Of a DNA stretch of 64,000 bases, positions 17,501 through 28,100 are shown one piece after another (position 1 is the stretch's first letter; every line of letters begins with the position of its first letter). This stretch comes from CAYZJV01 sp049310885 (GTDB lineage: Bacteria > Spirochaetota > Spirochaetia > Sphaerochaetales > Sphaerochaetaceae): the NCBI RefSeq assembly GCF_049310885.1, contig NZ_JBMDYO010000001.1:1-64000 (forward strand), in the 5' to 3' direction. The position numbers and the translations under genes were made by a program. The notes below the pieces were generated by a model. It saw only the letters and a list, made by a program, of their open reading frames with translations. It did not search any database and had not been told where the DNA came from.

Positions 17501-20500
17501 AGTAGCCTCAGAATCAGGGGCAAGTCCCCGCATCTCCAATACCCTATCCTGTGCTTGATCTATGACTTGTAGAGCCTTCCTGTAGGGTCTGGGGTTATCT
17601 TGGATGGCTTTTCTTGCACGTTGGAGCTCTTCCTCGGTGGAATTGGCATCAAGTCGTTTCACAACGGGAGAGACACCTTTGAAAGCTCCCCACCGATATA
17701 CAATCCGTTGAGAACTTCCCCGCCGTCTGGTTCCAGCATTGCCAACACTCTCCACATCCTCATAACCACGCAGTCTTCGTCCAAGTCCAACCAAAGCCTT
17801 GTCGGTCCCGGTATACATCCGGACAAACTGCGCATCCTTGTCTTTAGGGGACATCATTCTTGAATAGGCATGCACTCTCTTGAACCAGAGTTCGTCCTCA
17901 AGAACCCAGTGATATTCACCCATCTCAGTATTGGTTTGTAAATGGACTAGGAAATCGTCGGTATCAGAAAATTTTCTCGCCTCTTCCAATATCCAAGGAT
18001 ACTCACGGAGATGTCTTCGAAAACTTAACTCCTTATCAGCCCATTCATCTCCCGAATATTCTTGTAGTACATTCTCTGGAATCCAGTAGAAATTCTCGAT
18101 AGCCTGCCGGACTTCGCTCTTTCGGGTTTCCAACAAACCTTGCTTAGCTTCGTCTGATAGTTGATAGAGAGTATTTTTTTCTGTTTGTAGTGAATCTTCA
18201 GTAGTTCTCTGTCGGGAGGTTAGTCCTTCTTCGAGTCTTCGGAGTTCTTCTCCTGAGTATCGCTGGAGGATTTCCTCGAATAATGCCCGCCGACTGCGAA
18301 TCCACGAGTGTAGATCGGATCGTCCGGAGAAGCTTCTCTCGAGTGATGTTTCGGTGTTCTCCCTTTCGCTTTCGGACCAATCGTATACCGGACCATATTC
18401 CCCCTCCGTGAATATCCTCGTATCTTTGATGATGCCAAATCTATCAGCATTGTCTTCAAAGAAAAGATCCAAGGTTCTAACAAAATCCTCATCATGAACC
18501 CAAGGAGCATGGGTGAAATCATCCCTGAAGTTGATCAGTGTGATTTCCTCGCTCCCGGTCCTCGTATAGCCAACTTCATCTCCAAGATACTGTTGAAGCT
18601 CACTCAGAACCTCTTTCAGTATACCATCATCCAAGGCATTTTTGAAGGTATATACCATCGCTCGAGCAAACTTTCCACCGTGAACTTGCACATCCTCGGA
18701 AGTGAGATTCTTTTTGTTTTTCAAGTATTCTTCTCGAAACACTTCAGCTTCAGCCTGGGTTTCAACTTTACTTCTTGGTATGGTCGAAACCTTTGTGATC
18801 TCACCTTTCTCATCACGGGAATATTTCACCACTTTGAAGTAGAGTTCTTCTTGGTCGGCCTTGGATGAGATCGGGGTAGAATCCGGTTTGAAGAACGGTA
18901 CCGCATCCTGTTTATATATGTATTGTATCGCACGTGCATACATGCGAACTGTATCGAAAGAGATCCTCTGACCCTGAACTCTGGTAGGGAAAAGATTAGA
19001 CAATACGTTCGGCGTAACTGTTCCATCATATGCCCCGTCACCTTTGGCAGCAAAGGCCAATGGAACTCCGAGTTTCTCTGCCAGCAGATCATTTCCCTCC
19101 ACATCAGAAATCAATGCTTTTGCTTCTTCGGTGAATCGCTTCTTGGTCTCGGTAGAAGCTGATGTAATACCATGACCCAAGGTAGATGAAGGAATCGCTT
19201 CCCAAGTGACAATCTGGGATGAATCATAGATCGCCTCCTTGAAAGAGAATCCAGACTGCTCAACAAGTTTCTTCACTTCTGCCGAGGTCCCTGCCTCTGC
19301 AAGCGCATATTTTCGCCATAGTTGTTTGTGAAGTTTCTCTGCTTCACCTGAAGTAGGATTCTTGATCTTTCCATTTTCAAGCCAAGAGAATCCTTTCTTT
19401 ACACTCTCTTTGTTTGTCCTAGCTTTAATCTCTGGAAGCTCATACCTGGTTTTCATTGAAGACCAGATTGCTGCCTGGATCTGATGGGGAGTCCATGCTA
19501 CGTCTCCAGCATTAAGTTTCTCATTCAGCTCGGCGGCAAGCCTTCGGGTTGAATTCTCACTGAAGGAATATTTACCGGAGCCCTTATCGTCTGAATAGGC
19601 TTCAACAAGATACCCAAATGCACGAGCCATCCAAAGGTCCATGGTAGCAACATCAGAAATGTCTATATCAGGAAAGGACTCAGGATACTTTCTCACCAGC
19701 TCATACATGAGATTTTCGTAAAAGGACCCTGTCTTCCGTCCTATCCAATCTTCGTCATGATACAAAGCACGTTTTGCTTTGTTATCCAACTCCCCCATCC
19801 CAGAATGGAGTTCTTGCTCCGGCAACCCTGCAGCCCAATGATTGTAAGCTCGAATTGCCATGAGCGTATTGTTCGGTACATTGTTATTGGGACTATAGAT
19901 GGAAAGTAGCTGGATGAATTTCTTAGCTTTACCGTGATCACCCTGGGTAATTCTCCAAACCTCAGTTGCACTTTCTTCATACCAGAATCGTCCGGATTCC
20001 CCTTCTTTCACCAATTTTCTGAGCAGATGTCTCAAATGGTTAAGATCCCTTCTGCTCTTAACCCATTCCGGAGCTCCCTTGATCTTGCCAGTCTCGGTGA
20101 TCTCTGGCTCCCAGTTGCGGTAGGGATTGTGAGCTCTCTGGTACAGAACATTCGGATTATCGGGATCCCACGCACCTTGGTTATTCAATGCATCCTGAGC
20201 TTGAAATATATTGTCTGCATCAAAAACAATAACGATATTCGAGGGAATATCGGAATCAACACTGTCGATCACATTCTGGACGAACAACCCATCATTCCCA
20301 TTGGATTGTGCTTGGTCAATCAAATCTGTAAACGATTCCTTTTCTTCGCCTCCCATGTCAACAATAAGAGGATTCTCCAAGGTAATATGGACCTGTGTGA
20401 CTTTTCCGTCACCAAAGAATTCTCCGGTGGCCATTTGGGTGTCTATCTCATTGATTCGGTTCTCTAGAGCCTCAGCCTGCATTCCATATTGTTCTGACAA

Positions 20501-23500
20501 GCTATCATCACCCAAATCGAGAGCTTGTAGCTCTAGATCACGCAATCGCTCGATCTCCCTGTTGTGTCGTTCGACCTGTGCCACTGGATATGCTCTGTTG
20601 GCATATCCTTCAGCTACCTCCCTCTCAGAGGTGAAGAAGAACCCAGCTTCAGCATCCTGCGCACCAGAATTGGATCCACGTCTCTCTGGAATAAAATCTT
20701 CTATGATAGATTCTCCACCATGATAGAAAGTTTTCAGTACTCCATTCTCTTTTAGGATTGCATGAGTCTTTTCAAGGAGTGCTTGGTATTCTTCAGATGA
20801 TTTCGGTGGTGACTCCTGAAAGAGAATGTTTGGATTATCAGGATTCCATGTTCCCTGGTTGTTGACTGATTTAATCTGGCTGGGGGAGAAGGCGACATAT
20901 ACAATTCCTGCATCATCGGGGAGTTTCTTCAAATCTTCATGGTACATTCTCTTATTGCCACCGAATTGCTCTCCCACGGCAGAATCATCCTTAAAGATGA
21001 CTCCGTCATAGCCAGCTTTCTGAATAGAGGATTTCAAGTCTTCGGAATTTACCCATGCTTCTTTGCTCGCAGGGGCGCTCACGAAGTAATTCCATGTGCT
21101 GAACGATCTCTTCCACCCGACTTCTTGATCGACCTCAACATGTTTCTCTGCAAGTTCTTTCTTAAACGCATCCCACGTATACATCCACCGATCAAGCATC
21201 AAGGGATTGCGAATATTCAGATATACTTCCTTTACAGGACCATATACTCGCTCGTTGTCCTCCCACTTGTTGAAAGCGTAGGTTTTAGCGACATCATAAT
21301 ATGGCGTGAAGAAAAACCCAAACTTACCACCTTCAGGACGAACGTTGGAATATGAAGTATATACATCCCCGGGATCAGTACGTACGCCGTTGTACACGAT
21401 TAGTGGCTTGGCATCCTTTACTACTTTGGATGCATTTTCTGGGTTGAGCTCCCAGTCCCCGAACCATACCTTAAACTCCGTAGACTCAGGTGGAGGTGAA
21501 GGTTGAAACAAGATATTTGGATTGTTAAAGTCCCAAGTTCCCTGGTTGTCGATAGACTTCACGTGCATGGGAGAAACGACAGCATATTCGAGTGGCCCTC
21601 CATTTCTCATCTCTGCGATTAATCCATCGTAATCATAATCAGATAGATGCGAAAGCAAATCTGAGGCGACAAATTTCGCATACTGATGTCCTACCCTTTC
21701 CTTGAGCATCATTTCATCGAGAGCTTGTAGCTTTGATTCTCGATCAATACCATAAGTTTCTATGGCAGACCTGATGTTGTCATAGTCGGTTGTAGTCAGA
21801 GAACGGAAATCCAACGGATTCTGGATCTTCATGTATAGTGGATATACGTGTCCTCTCCTACCTGGGCGGAACGAAAGGTTTGAGTTCCCGGGAAGTTGTT
21901 CATAAGAGAAATCATCCGCTCCCCTTTCGCTATCGGTTGCGTAGATCAATCCATGCTCTCCCCCATTCGCACCTTGACGATCAAACTGTGTAATTCCTTC
22001 GGCAGGACTACCGTGATAGAGAACCTTCGGTTCACCGTTTTCGTCCACTACCTTGGGTGCTTCATTGACAGCGTAGATATTCTGTATTACTCTTTTAATA
22101 GCTCCAGTACCTGCTCCGTTAAGCGCACTGGTATCAGTGGTCGATGCTTCGGTCTTGAAGGCAGATTGCTGGAGTTTTTCTTTAAGCACCACCTCATGGA
22201 CATACATTCGTTTGGTGCCCTTATCTGCTTTTACCAAAACCACGCCCACGTAATCTTGTTTCGCTATCCGTACTGGAGCTGCAAGAACATATATGGACAA
22301 ATTTTCATCACGATCGGATGTATGCTGGTCGATGAGCCTTCCAAATCTCAAAATTTCTGGAACTATGGCAAACGCTTCAGCTTTAGCTCGTGTAAGACCG
22401 TGTGATATGGAATTCTTAACCGCCCGCTTATCAAGCGACACTTTCCCGATTTGGGCAACATCTACGACTGAATATCCTTCGCCCTCGTACCAAGAGGAAA
22501 CTTTTTTGGACAACGAGACACCGTCAGCCTCGAACTGGTTGCCAGGAGCAATCCCAATCGGGAGCCCTTCTAGATATTTTTTATGTGAAGCAGATTCCCA
22601 ATCACCGAACCATTTCTTAAATGATGGTGTTCGTACTTGTACCCATTTCTGTTCTGTAAGATTCGTCGGATTTCCATTAGGAGCTCGCATCCATTGCCTA
22701 GTGTTTTTATACCGTTGGACAACTGCCTCATATTCCGGAGTTTGGAACAGGACATTCCCTTGAGCATCCGCTGGGATTGTCCCATAAGATCCTTGGACAC
22801 CCTGTCCATCCCGTGTCAACAACCTGTCAAAGGCCTGTTTTACCTCAGGATTCAGTTGATATCCGAACTCCTTCATGAATCTTTGGAGAACCGCCTTCAT
22901 CCTATGAAAGATATTTTGTAATCCCTCCGAGGGAGCCTCTCCAGTTCTCAGATACGCAACAAAATCATCTGCGAAAGCTTCTTCGTTAGATTCAACAAGC
23001 TGCTTGGCCTCATCAAAGGTTTCGAATTGCTTACCATTGACTTCATACTTGTCACCGATCTTGTTTATATCCTCAAGCCAGACTGCTTGCTGTCCTCTAC
23101 CATAGATTTCAGTGAAGTCGGCCAACTGCTCCTTTGAAGCTGTGCCTCTAATAAAGTGACCGATTTCGTGAAGCAGAGTCGTTGCATCAGCCTTTTCGGA
23201 AAGGTGAATGGTGTACTGTTTTCTCCCATCAATCGTAATATTCTCGATCGCTCCTCTCTCTCCTTTTGGGGAAGCTTTTTCCAGCTTGAACACTAGATTA
23301 TCTTCAAGCATCCGATCTGTTGGAATTCCAAGAGTTTCTGCTGCCAATTTCACTGCATCGACGTTCGCTTCTAGGTCTGCGGTAGAGATTCTCCCCCCAG
23401 TATGGGAAACGATGTCACCTATGGCTTGCTTGATAATTTGACGCTCCTGCCACTCAAGAGCCCTGTCCCCTGTCATTCGGGAAAGCGAATAGGGAGCTTC

Positions 23501-25174
23501 AGGATCATCTACATATGAGATATCTGGATCGGCTGTCTCTTGTCCCTCTTCAATGAGAGTCAATGCCAATTTCGAGAGTTTTCCATCCTCGCTTCGAATT
23601 GTGATTTCTACACCAGAATCTGTTCGTTGAATCGCTTCCGTGTTGGAAGCGAGGAGATAGACAGCACGATCCATCTCTTCTTCGGAGTTGAATCCGAGCT
23701 TCTCATTTTCGATAATCTTCGCTTCCGTTGCCACTGCAGCCCGATTGAGGATAGATAGCTGGTCTCCTGATTCCATAGGAGAAAGGTCTTCGACAATGAC
23801 TTCCATAGCCTCGGCACCATTATTAGCTGCCCTCGTAGCCTTTTCCAATTCCACTTCATTTACTGGCGCAAGGTGAGTACCGACATTGACTACCCTGATA
23901 GGCTCGATCGGACCGGAAACGGCATTCTCGTCTCTCTCTTCCAACTTCCCTTTCGGCACACCGACAAATGAGGAATCGATTGGGATGGAATTCTTTGATG
24001 GTGTGAAGTTCTTTCTGGAAGAAGCCCTGAGCCTCGCAGAATATGCTCCTTGTCCAATTCCTGCAGTCAGGAAACTGGTGAGGAACATGCTTTTGCCAGC
24101 TTCATATGTTGCCTTGGCAGCCTCAGAGACCGTATCCCCTAGAGAAGTGATATCGAATTCAGCTCCATCCTTGTTTGCCATAGCCTTCAAGGCATTCTCG
24201 AAGCCAATACCCAATCCGGTCTGGATCCCTTCCTCGCCACCTTCTGTACCTGTTCCGACTGTTCCTTTTACTACGGTTGATTTGATCGCTGAAGAAAGTC
24301 CTCGCTCGATATGTTTCGCCAATTCCCTATTGGTGAAACGAGTCTTCAGTTGCTTGTACCAAGGGAACATCTCCATGCTCCCCAATTCGACCAGCCCCAT
24401 CAGTCCAGCTAGACTATGAAACAACACCCCTCCGACGGGAGAATCCCATGGCAGTGTATTCCCTTCGGCATCCTCTGTCTGCATCACGTTGTACAGTACA
24501 TCTCCTGCCTGAGAGTATCCGGTGGAGAACCAGTTGACTCCGGCAGCTGCCATACCACCACCCTTGGCTACCGTTCGTGCGACTGCAGGTCCCCACACTT
24601 TGTTCGCAATCCCTCCGGGAATCCACGAGAGCAATGCCGTGGTAGTGATAAACTTGAGTGATGACATCGTCGGTTGTACGGAATCCAGTACCAAGTCTCC
24701 AAATTTCCCATAAGTGTTGAAAACTGGATTCGTATGGATTTTCCCGTCATACTCTCTGGCCACATCTAGGAAATCGGTATTACCCGTGATCCTATACAGC
24801 GAAGTGGTGATACCTTTCATGTCCTGCCAATGTGAATGCTGTGCAGTAGTCTTAAGGGCTTCCCAGTAGTTCTTGTCTCTCGTATCTATGCCAGTTGCAG
24901 AAGAGGCGAAACCACTTTCCGACATCCTTTGAGCCGACTCCATATCTATGCCTAGGTTGTTTAGCATAAGAGAGGTGTCGAACCGTTCTATTGCCCCGTT
25001 GGGATCTTCAGAACTGTATATCGCCTGTTCAAAAGGTTGCCTCAATTGGCGCTCTATGTCGAACAGTCCTATTTCCAACTCATCCCCATGAAAATCCTTG
25101 GACCGTTCGGGATTTCCTATCTTGAGCATCCGCATCACTTCGCTGTCCTGCATCAGTTGTTCAATATTCGTCAT
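14585..25174 (-). CDS. Giant polyvalent internal-virion protein with zincin and three ART-like modules
   Basis: A 3529-residue protein in the place where podoviruses encode the last ejection protein (gp16 position). N-terminal 400 residues contain membrane-type helices (TTALLSWIPGGIA, SMFLTSFLTAGIG). HEIGHF at 669-673 is a zincin motif. Three modules resemble ADP-ribosyltransferases, with Y-H-G or Y-N-G starts near 1053, 1261 and 1484; two are preceded by FKxWFGDWE, and all end in a linker like NQGTWDPDNPNILFQ. Residues about 1660-2000 recall a domain of phage polyvalent proteins (VWRITQGDHGKAKKFIQ). A long coiled coil spans about 2615-2745, and the C-terminal 500 residues have further membrane-type segments. 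Family knowledge: polyvalent proteins are delivered with phage DNA to counter host defences. Catalytic activity is inferred. Confidence 0.85.
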   Translation of the reverse strand: MTNIEQLMQDSEVMRMLKIGNPERSKDFHGDELEIGLFDIERQLRQPFEQAIYSSEDPNGAIERFDTSLMLNNLGIDMESAQRMSESGFASSATGIDTRDKNYWEALKTTAQHSHWQDMKGITTSLYRITGNTDFLDVAREYDGKIHTNPVFNTYGKFGDLVLDSVQPTMSSLKFITTTALLSWIPGGIANKVWGPAVARTVAKGGGMAAAGVNWFSTGYSQAGDVLYNVMQTEDAEGNTLPWDSPVGGVLFHSLAGLMGLVELGSMEMFPWYKQLKTRFTNRELAKHIERGLSSAIKSTVVKGTVGTGTEGGEEGIQTGLGIGFENALKAMANKDGAEFDITSLGDTVSEAAKATYEAGKSMFLTSFLTAGIGQGAYSARLRASSRKNFTPSKNSIPIDSSFVGVPKGKLEERDENAVSGPIEPIRVVNVGTHLAPVNEVELEKATRAANNGAEAMEVIVEDLSPMESGDQLSILNRAAVATEAKIIENEKLGFNSEEEMDRAVYLLASNTEAIQRTDSGVEITIRSEDGKLSKLALTLIEEGQETADPDISYVDDPEAPYSLSRMTGDRALEWQERQIIKQAIGDIVSHTGGRISTADLEANVDAVKLAAETLGIPTDRMLEDNLVFKLEKASPKGERGAIENITIDGRKQYTIHLSEKADATTLLHEIGHFIRGTASKEQLADFTEIYGRGQQAVWLEDINKIGDKYEVNGKQFETFDEAKQLVESNEEAFADDFVAYLRTGEAPSEGLQNIFHRMKAVLQRFMKEFGYQLNPEVKQAFDRLLTRDGQGVQGSYGTIPADAQGNVLFQTPEYEAVVQRYKNTRQWMRAPNGNPTNLTEQKWVQVRTPSFKKWFGDWESASHKKYLEGLPIGIAPGNQFEADGVSLSKKVSSWYEGEGYSVVDVAQIGKVSLDKRAVKNSISHGLTRAKAEAFAIVPEILRFGRLIDQHTSDRDENLSIYVLAAPVRIAKQDYVGVVLVKADKGTKRMYVHEVVLKEKLQQSAFKTEASTTDTSALNGAGTGAIKRVIQNIYAVNEAPKVVDENGEPKVLYHGSPAEGITQFDRQGANGGEHGLIYATDSERGADDFSYEQLPGNSNLSFRPGRRGHVYPLYMKIQNPLDFRSLTTTDYDNIRSAIETYGIDRESKLQALDEMMLKERVGHQYAKFVASDLLSHLSDYDYDGLIAEMRNGGPLEYAVVSPMHVKSIDNQGTWDFNNPNILFQPSPPPESTEFKVWFGDWELNPENASKVVKDAKPLIVYNGVRTDPGDVYTSYSNVRPEGGKFGFFFTPYYDVAKTYAFNKWEDNERVYGPVKEVYLNIRNPLMLDRWMYTWDAFKKELAEKHVEVDQEVGWKRSFSTWNYFVSAPASKEAWVNSEDLKSSIQKAGYDGVIFKDDSAVGEQFGGNKRMYHEDLKKLPDDAGIVYVAFSPSQIKSVNNQGTWNPDNPNILFQESPPKSSEEYQALLEKTHAILKENGVLKTFYHGGESIIEDFIPERRGSNSGAQDAEAGFFFTSEREVAEGYANRAYPVAQVERHNREIERLRDLELQALDLGDDSLSEQYGMQAEALENRINEIDTQMATGEFFGDGKVTQVHITLENPLIVDMGGEEKESFTDLIDQAQSNGNDGLFVQNVIDSVDSDIPSNIVIVFDADNIFQAQDALNNQGAWDPDNPNVLYQRAHNPYRNWEPEITETGKIKGAPEWVKSRRDLNHLRHLLRKLVKEGESGRFWYEESATEVWRITQGDHGKAKKFIQLLSIYSPNNNVPNNTLMAIRAYNHWAAGLPEQELHSGMGELDNKAKRALYHDEDWIGRKTGSFYENLMYELVRKYPESFPDIDISDVATMDLWMARAFGYLVEAYSDDKGSGKYSFSENSTRRLAAELNEKLNAGDVAWTPHQIQAAIWSSMKTRYELPEIKARTNKESVKKGFSWLENGKIKNPTSGEAEKLHKQLWRKYALAEAGTSAEVKKLVEQSGFSFKEAIYDSSQIVTWEAIPSSTLGHGITSASTETKKRFTEEAKALISDVEGNDLLAEKLGVPLAFAAKGDGAYDGTVTPNVLSNLFPTRVQGQRISFDTVRMYARAIQYIYKQDAVPFFKPDSTPISSKADQEELYFKVVKYSRDEKGEITKVSTIPRSKVETQAEAEVFREEYLKNKKNLTSEDVQVHGGKFARAMVYTFKNALDDGILKEVLSELQQYLGDEVGYTRTGSEEITLINFRDDFTHAPWVHDEDFVRTLDLFFEDNADRFGIIKDTRIFTEGEYGPVYDWSESERENTETSLERSFSGRSDLHSWIRSRRALFEEILQRYSGEELRRLEEGLTSRQRTTEDSLQTEKNTLYQLSDEAKQGLLETRKSEVRQAIENFYWIPENVLQEYSGDEWADKELSFRRHLREYPWILEEARKFSDTDDFLVHLQTNTEMGEYHWVLEDELWFKRVHAYSRMMSPKDKDAQFVRMYTGTDKALVGLGRRLRGYEDVESVGNAGTRRRGSSQRIVYRWGAFKGVSPVVKRLDANSTEEELQRARKAIQDNPRPYRKALQVIDQAQDRVLEMRGLAPDSEATRDAYYDMLGEQMEEALNEPLLLNQMTDRQAAEYLRNTKDKRERYNAREKLATHDGVIAMEQQANAELKKLGAEKDQDISKAKKQLSKVQSELKEVSDSLRDEKKALKSTQSALDKERARAWKLVEKLDEKSKQASKVGQLERELADRRNRVGELRRALSARNLEMRKIARKVELLQAKLENQKLLEALEGVHKKILATVKFNPDTIDASFEESFNAIYRLLDQNQKPGRWELLPQQMSQYISEANLHWIQQGRKINQWNLGELEKLLEAASLMRMDAKVMLERKNLQRMDRLQNIASQMYRQTYGELPEVGPGYGSLMNDIIDDLTQKRDTYDENIFDAMFNTIRASIGKMQRIARMLDGNKEGVAYQLLVREAYERMTEELRESYRRLQDADAKMKELKITSDYLAKKSYTYTTPSGQEKTLHKGEVIGLYVYSQNPMGAQKLIHNRGNNIPPDQLAEAIGTLTDKDKQWGDYMIDSLGGDEVWERMRDTYYEVYNRNLGRRQRYFTFVADGKVDEGKTDLLVGPQGSKIRYVDKDFTKIVNPHAIYPLKLNVTHTFTSQVKKQEHFIKWADWTRDMNYLLTRGAVGRIIDMNFGPKFLNVVQEYVNDVGSPQVILDDIERIGSKIISNAAVAALSLNFLTMLKQLPSFSAALRGDIGAMELFNVALRLSNPKTHEEAVKFIHEMSPYMLKRSISVEVEKYNASDFDSFLGRKIQAFNENIGMKGIQIMDQVAVNTLWLAAYDTYVRRNPNGLDEEALKQEATYRATQLISETQPTSIVNDLSSIQRKKSPFTRAFLLFSNQIFQYINMIWYDLPTSAKAYIATKNPKELRKMFGIVMNMAISGGMIMLVSGVAFRGDDDDEKYWDRIKREILKMIASYTLPIVGNTVSQGVSGFYGGDLVDLPTAFGRMMGTAVTDWDKMNKRVWDLLDGIGSVGGLPTAFINRAIKSLQNENPFELLGSTYGDLWEAR

Positions 25175-25182
25175 ACACTCTC

Positions 25183-28100
25183 CTACAGACGCTTGGGAAG
25201 CGATCCAGATCTTGTACCCAATAGGTTGTGTCGATAGGTCATGATGTCATGCATGAGTACCTGTAGTTCTTTCGTTTTCGTCTCGTGTGCCTCGATTATC
25301 CCGTAATAGCGGTCGTCTAAGGATTCTTGGACTCTGACTGGGGAATACCCCAACCCTCCGGTACCTAAGGGAGATTGGCTCCTGTTCTGATCCGCAGCTA
25401 CTTTCTTTCGCTCGAACAGAGGATCACTCATCTGTGCTTGAAGATTCTCGATATCATAGGCAAGCTGAGGATCCACGTAGTCACGGAACATGATGAATCC
25501 TTTCGTCCCATCATAGTCTGTGGTAGCCATGCCCCACCCGAGAGTTCCCCGTTTCTCGACATCGGTATCGGTGGCGATGAAATATAATCCATCAGCTTCA
25601 GGATCTGTGAATGCCCATTGCTTTCCTACGATCTTCATGTCTGAGGGTTTGATACCGAAAGATCCAGTCAGAGCCTTCTCGAGCGTTCCTCCTGCAAGGA
25701 TGAAGTTGGTATTCGCAATAACCCTGAACCGCTCGAACATAGTTCCGTTCTCAGAGAGATCGGAAAAATCCCTATATGGAGACATCCCTTGGGCAACCTT
25801 GTCCAAAAGGACTTCCCTACTGTCATGCCGACTAGAGCGCATCTCTGGTTGTTGCACGAAGTCATAATTTATCAACAGATCATATCGCCCTTCTTCCACA
25901 TCCTGAAGGAAAGTGGAAACATCACTGTGCTCAAGATTGTCGATTCGACGGGAAATATTCCCCTCGGACATGAGTTTTGACACCTTTTCGAGATTGCCCA
26001 GAACTTCCCTAGAGGCTTCTCCAGTCACAAAGATCCCTATCTGTTGTTGCAGTTGGGCGAAATCCTTGCCAAGCAAATCTGGATTCATGGCGATAGCCGC
26101 ATCCACAGCCTCTGAAACACGCTCCTTCAATCTGCTTCTTTCGTTACCAAGATATTCTCCAGCACCTCTTGGGAAAACAGCAGATACCGCTTCATCGATA
26201 TCTCTGGTGAGCACATCCCGTCTATCGGTCTGAGCGAAGCTGTATTTCTTTGTCAGGCGATCACCCGTCTCGGCTTTCATGAACCCCCGTTCGACAAAAT
26301 CCCTGATTGCCGTTCCGAGTTGGCTATCGCTGACCGTAGGATCCCGTCTGAGTTGGTCAATGAAATCCAAAGCCAAAGGACTGTCGATACTGAAAGAATC
26401 CCGGATTCCAGAAAGAGTCGTGAGCTCTTGTCTAAGCGAATCGTCCTTGATCAATGCCAATTCTTCTGTTGCGATATATCGTCCTTCACCATCCTTGATG
26501 CTCTGGAGAGCAGTGGTCACCAACTCGACCTGAGACATCCCGCCATGCAACTTGGTCCTAACCGCTTGAGGTGTTTCATCCTTAGGAGCACCAGCTTGCC
26601 TCTGGACATACTCTGCTTGCCTATCCAACTCCTCTTGGTATGCAAGTCTTTCCTGCGCAACCTCTTTGCGACGCTGAGCGACCTTTTCTTCATAGGCACC
26701 CAACCACGAGGAACCAGTAGGGCTGCTAGGTATTCCAGTAGATTCGTCATCCACTCCACCCTCGGGTATCGCCTCTTCGATTTGACGAGCCACGATTTCT
26801 TGTGCTATTTCTTGGATGATCGGATCCGATTCAACCGATTCTTCGTCTGAAGGATTCCCAATGGGTTCTGTATTGATAGCAGGATCGAATGTCAGAGGGG
26901 CATTCGGAAGCTTGAACGAGGGACTCTTTGAGAGGAAGCTCGTCACTAGACGTTCTTGTTCGTCCACATACGTTTCTCCCCGTACTTGTAGCTCATCCAC
27001 ATCGATAGGAGGAGCTTCCCGGGTGCCAGCTTTGACCATTTGGTCATAATCTCCCTGGGGAATCTGACTGAACATCGGTGTATGGCCAACCGAGCCCAAC
27101 AAATCTTGAGCCACCTTGGACACTTCCGACTCTTGCTCAAGGTATGCTTTTGTTAACCTCGCCTTAGCCTCTGTACGGTTCTTCAATGATATGGGACCTT
27201 CTTGCTGATCGATCGCCATCCTCGCCTGTGCAAGAGACTTTCCCGATGAGAGCAAAGCGTTACCTTGATTGACAAGTATTTCTTCCGAGACCTTATCTCG
27301 TTTCTTTGGATCATGGAACATGTCTACAAGCTGCCATTCATCTTGGGTAAGTACACGTCCCTCGTTGATTACCTTATTGAGACCTTGATACAACACATCG
27401 TCATTGTTCGCCAGCGCAGTGTTCTTTGTCTTGTACAATTCCAGTTTATGTCGTGCGGGTACTTGCTCTATCAAAGCATCGATCGATTCGATATCGAACA
27501 ACTCCCCAGCGTCTCTCGCTCCCGCAATCTCTCCAAGAAGGATGTCCTTCTGCTGAGCGAATTGCATATCGATGTTCTTATCGTAATTGGTCTGGAACTC
27601 GGTGACACTTTTCCTCAACGCCCGTTCCTGTGGGGCATCGAGCTCCATTTCGCTACCGATCTCTTTTACCCGGGAATCCAAGGAATAACTGTCATCAAGA
27701 TAATACTCTTGGTATTCACTCTGAAGTGTTTGCAAGGCTTTAAGTGGTGCGGTCGAGTATGAGAATTCCTCGACCATCTTGCCTACAGTATAATCATTGA
27801 AGATTCCCAAATCTTCGATGTGGGAACGGTAGTCGGAGACCGCATCAGAGAAACCCTTGTTGGGATCACTGGCAACCGTATCTCCGAATCCTTCGATCTC
27901 CACTTCAATTTCCGCCATTTGTGCATTGGTGCTGAGAATCGATGTCTTGCCCAAAGTCTCCTGTTTGAGTTGCGGAAGAAAACTCTCCATCAGCTCACGT
28001 CGGGCTCCGTCGCTCAAGAGTTGATTGTCCTGGATGGTGGATGCGATTTCGGAGAATTTCTCCTCGACCCGTTGGTTGTAGTTCTGGTAATCCCTATCGT

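Noticed and set aside
23886..24419. 177-codon open frame on the plus strand
   Set aside because: It is antisense to the giant late gene, has no ribosome site, and reflects the reversed codon bias of that gene.
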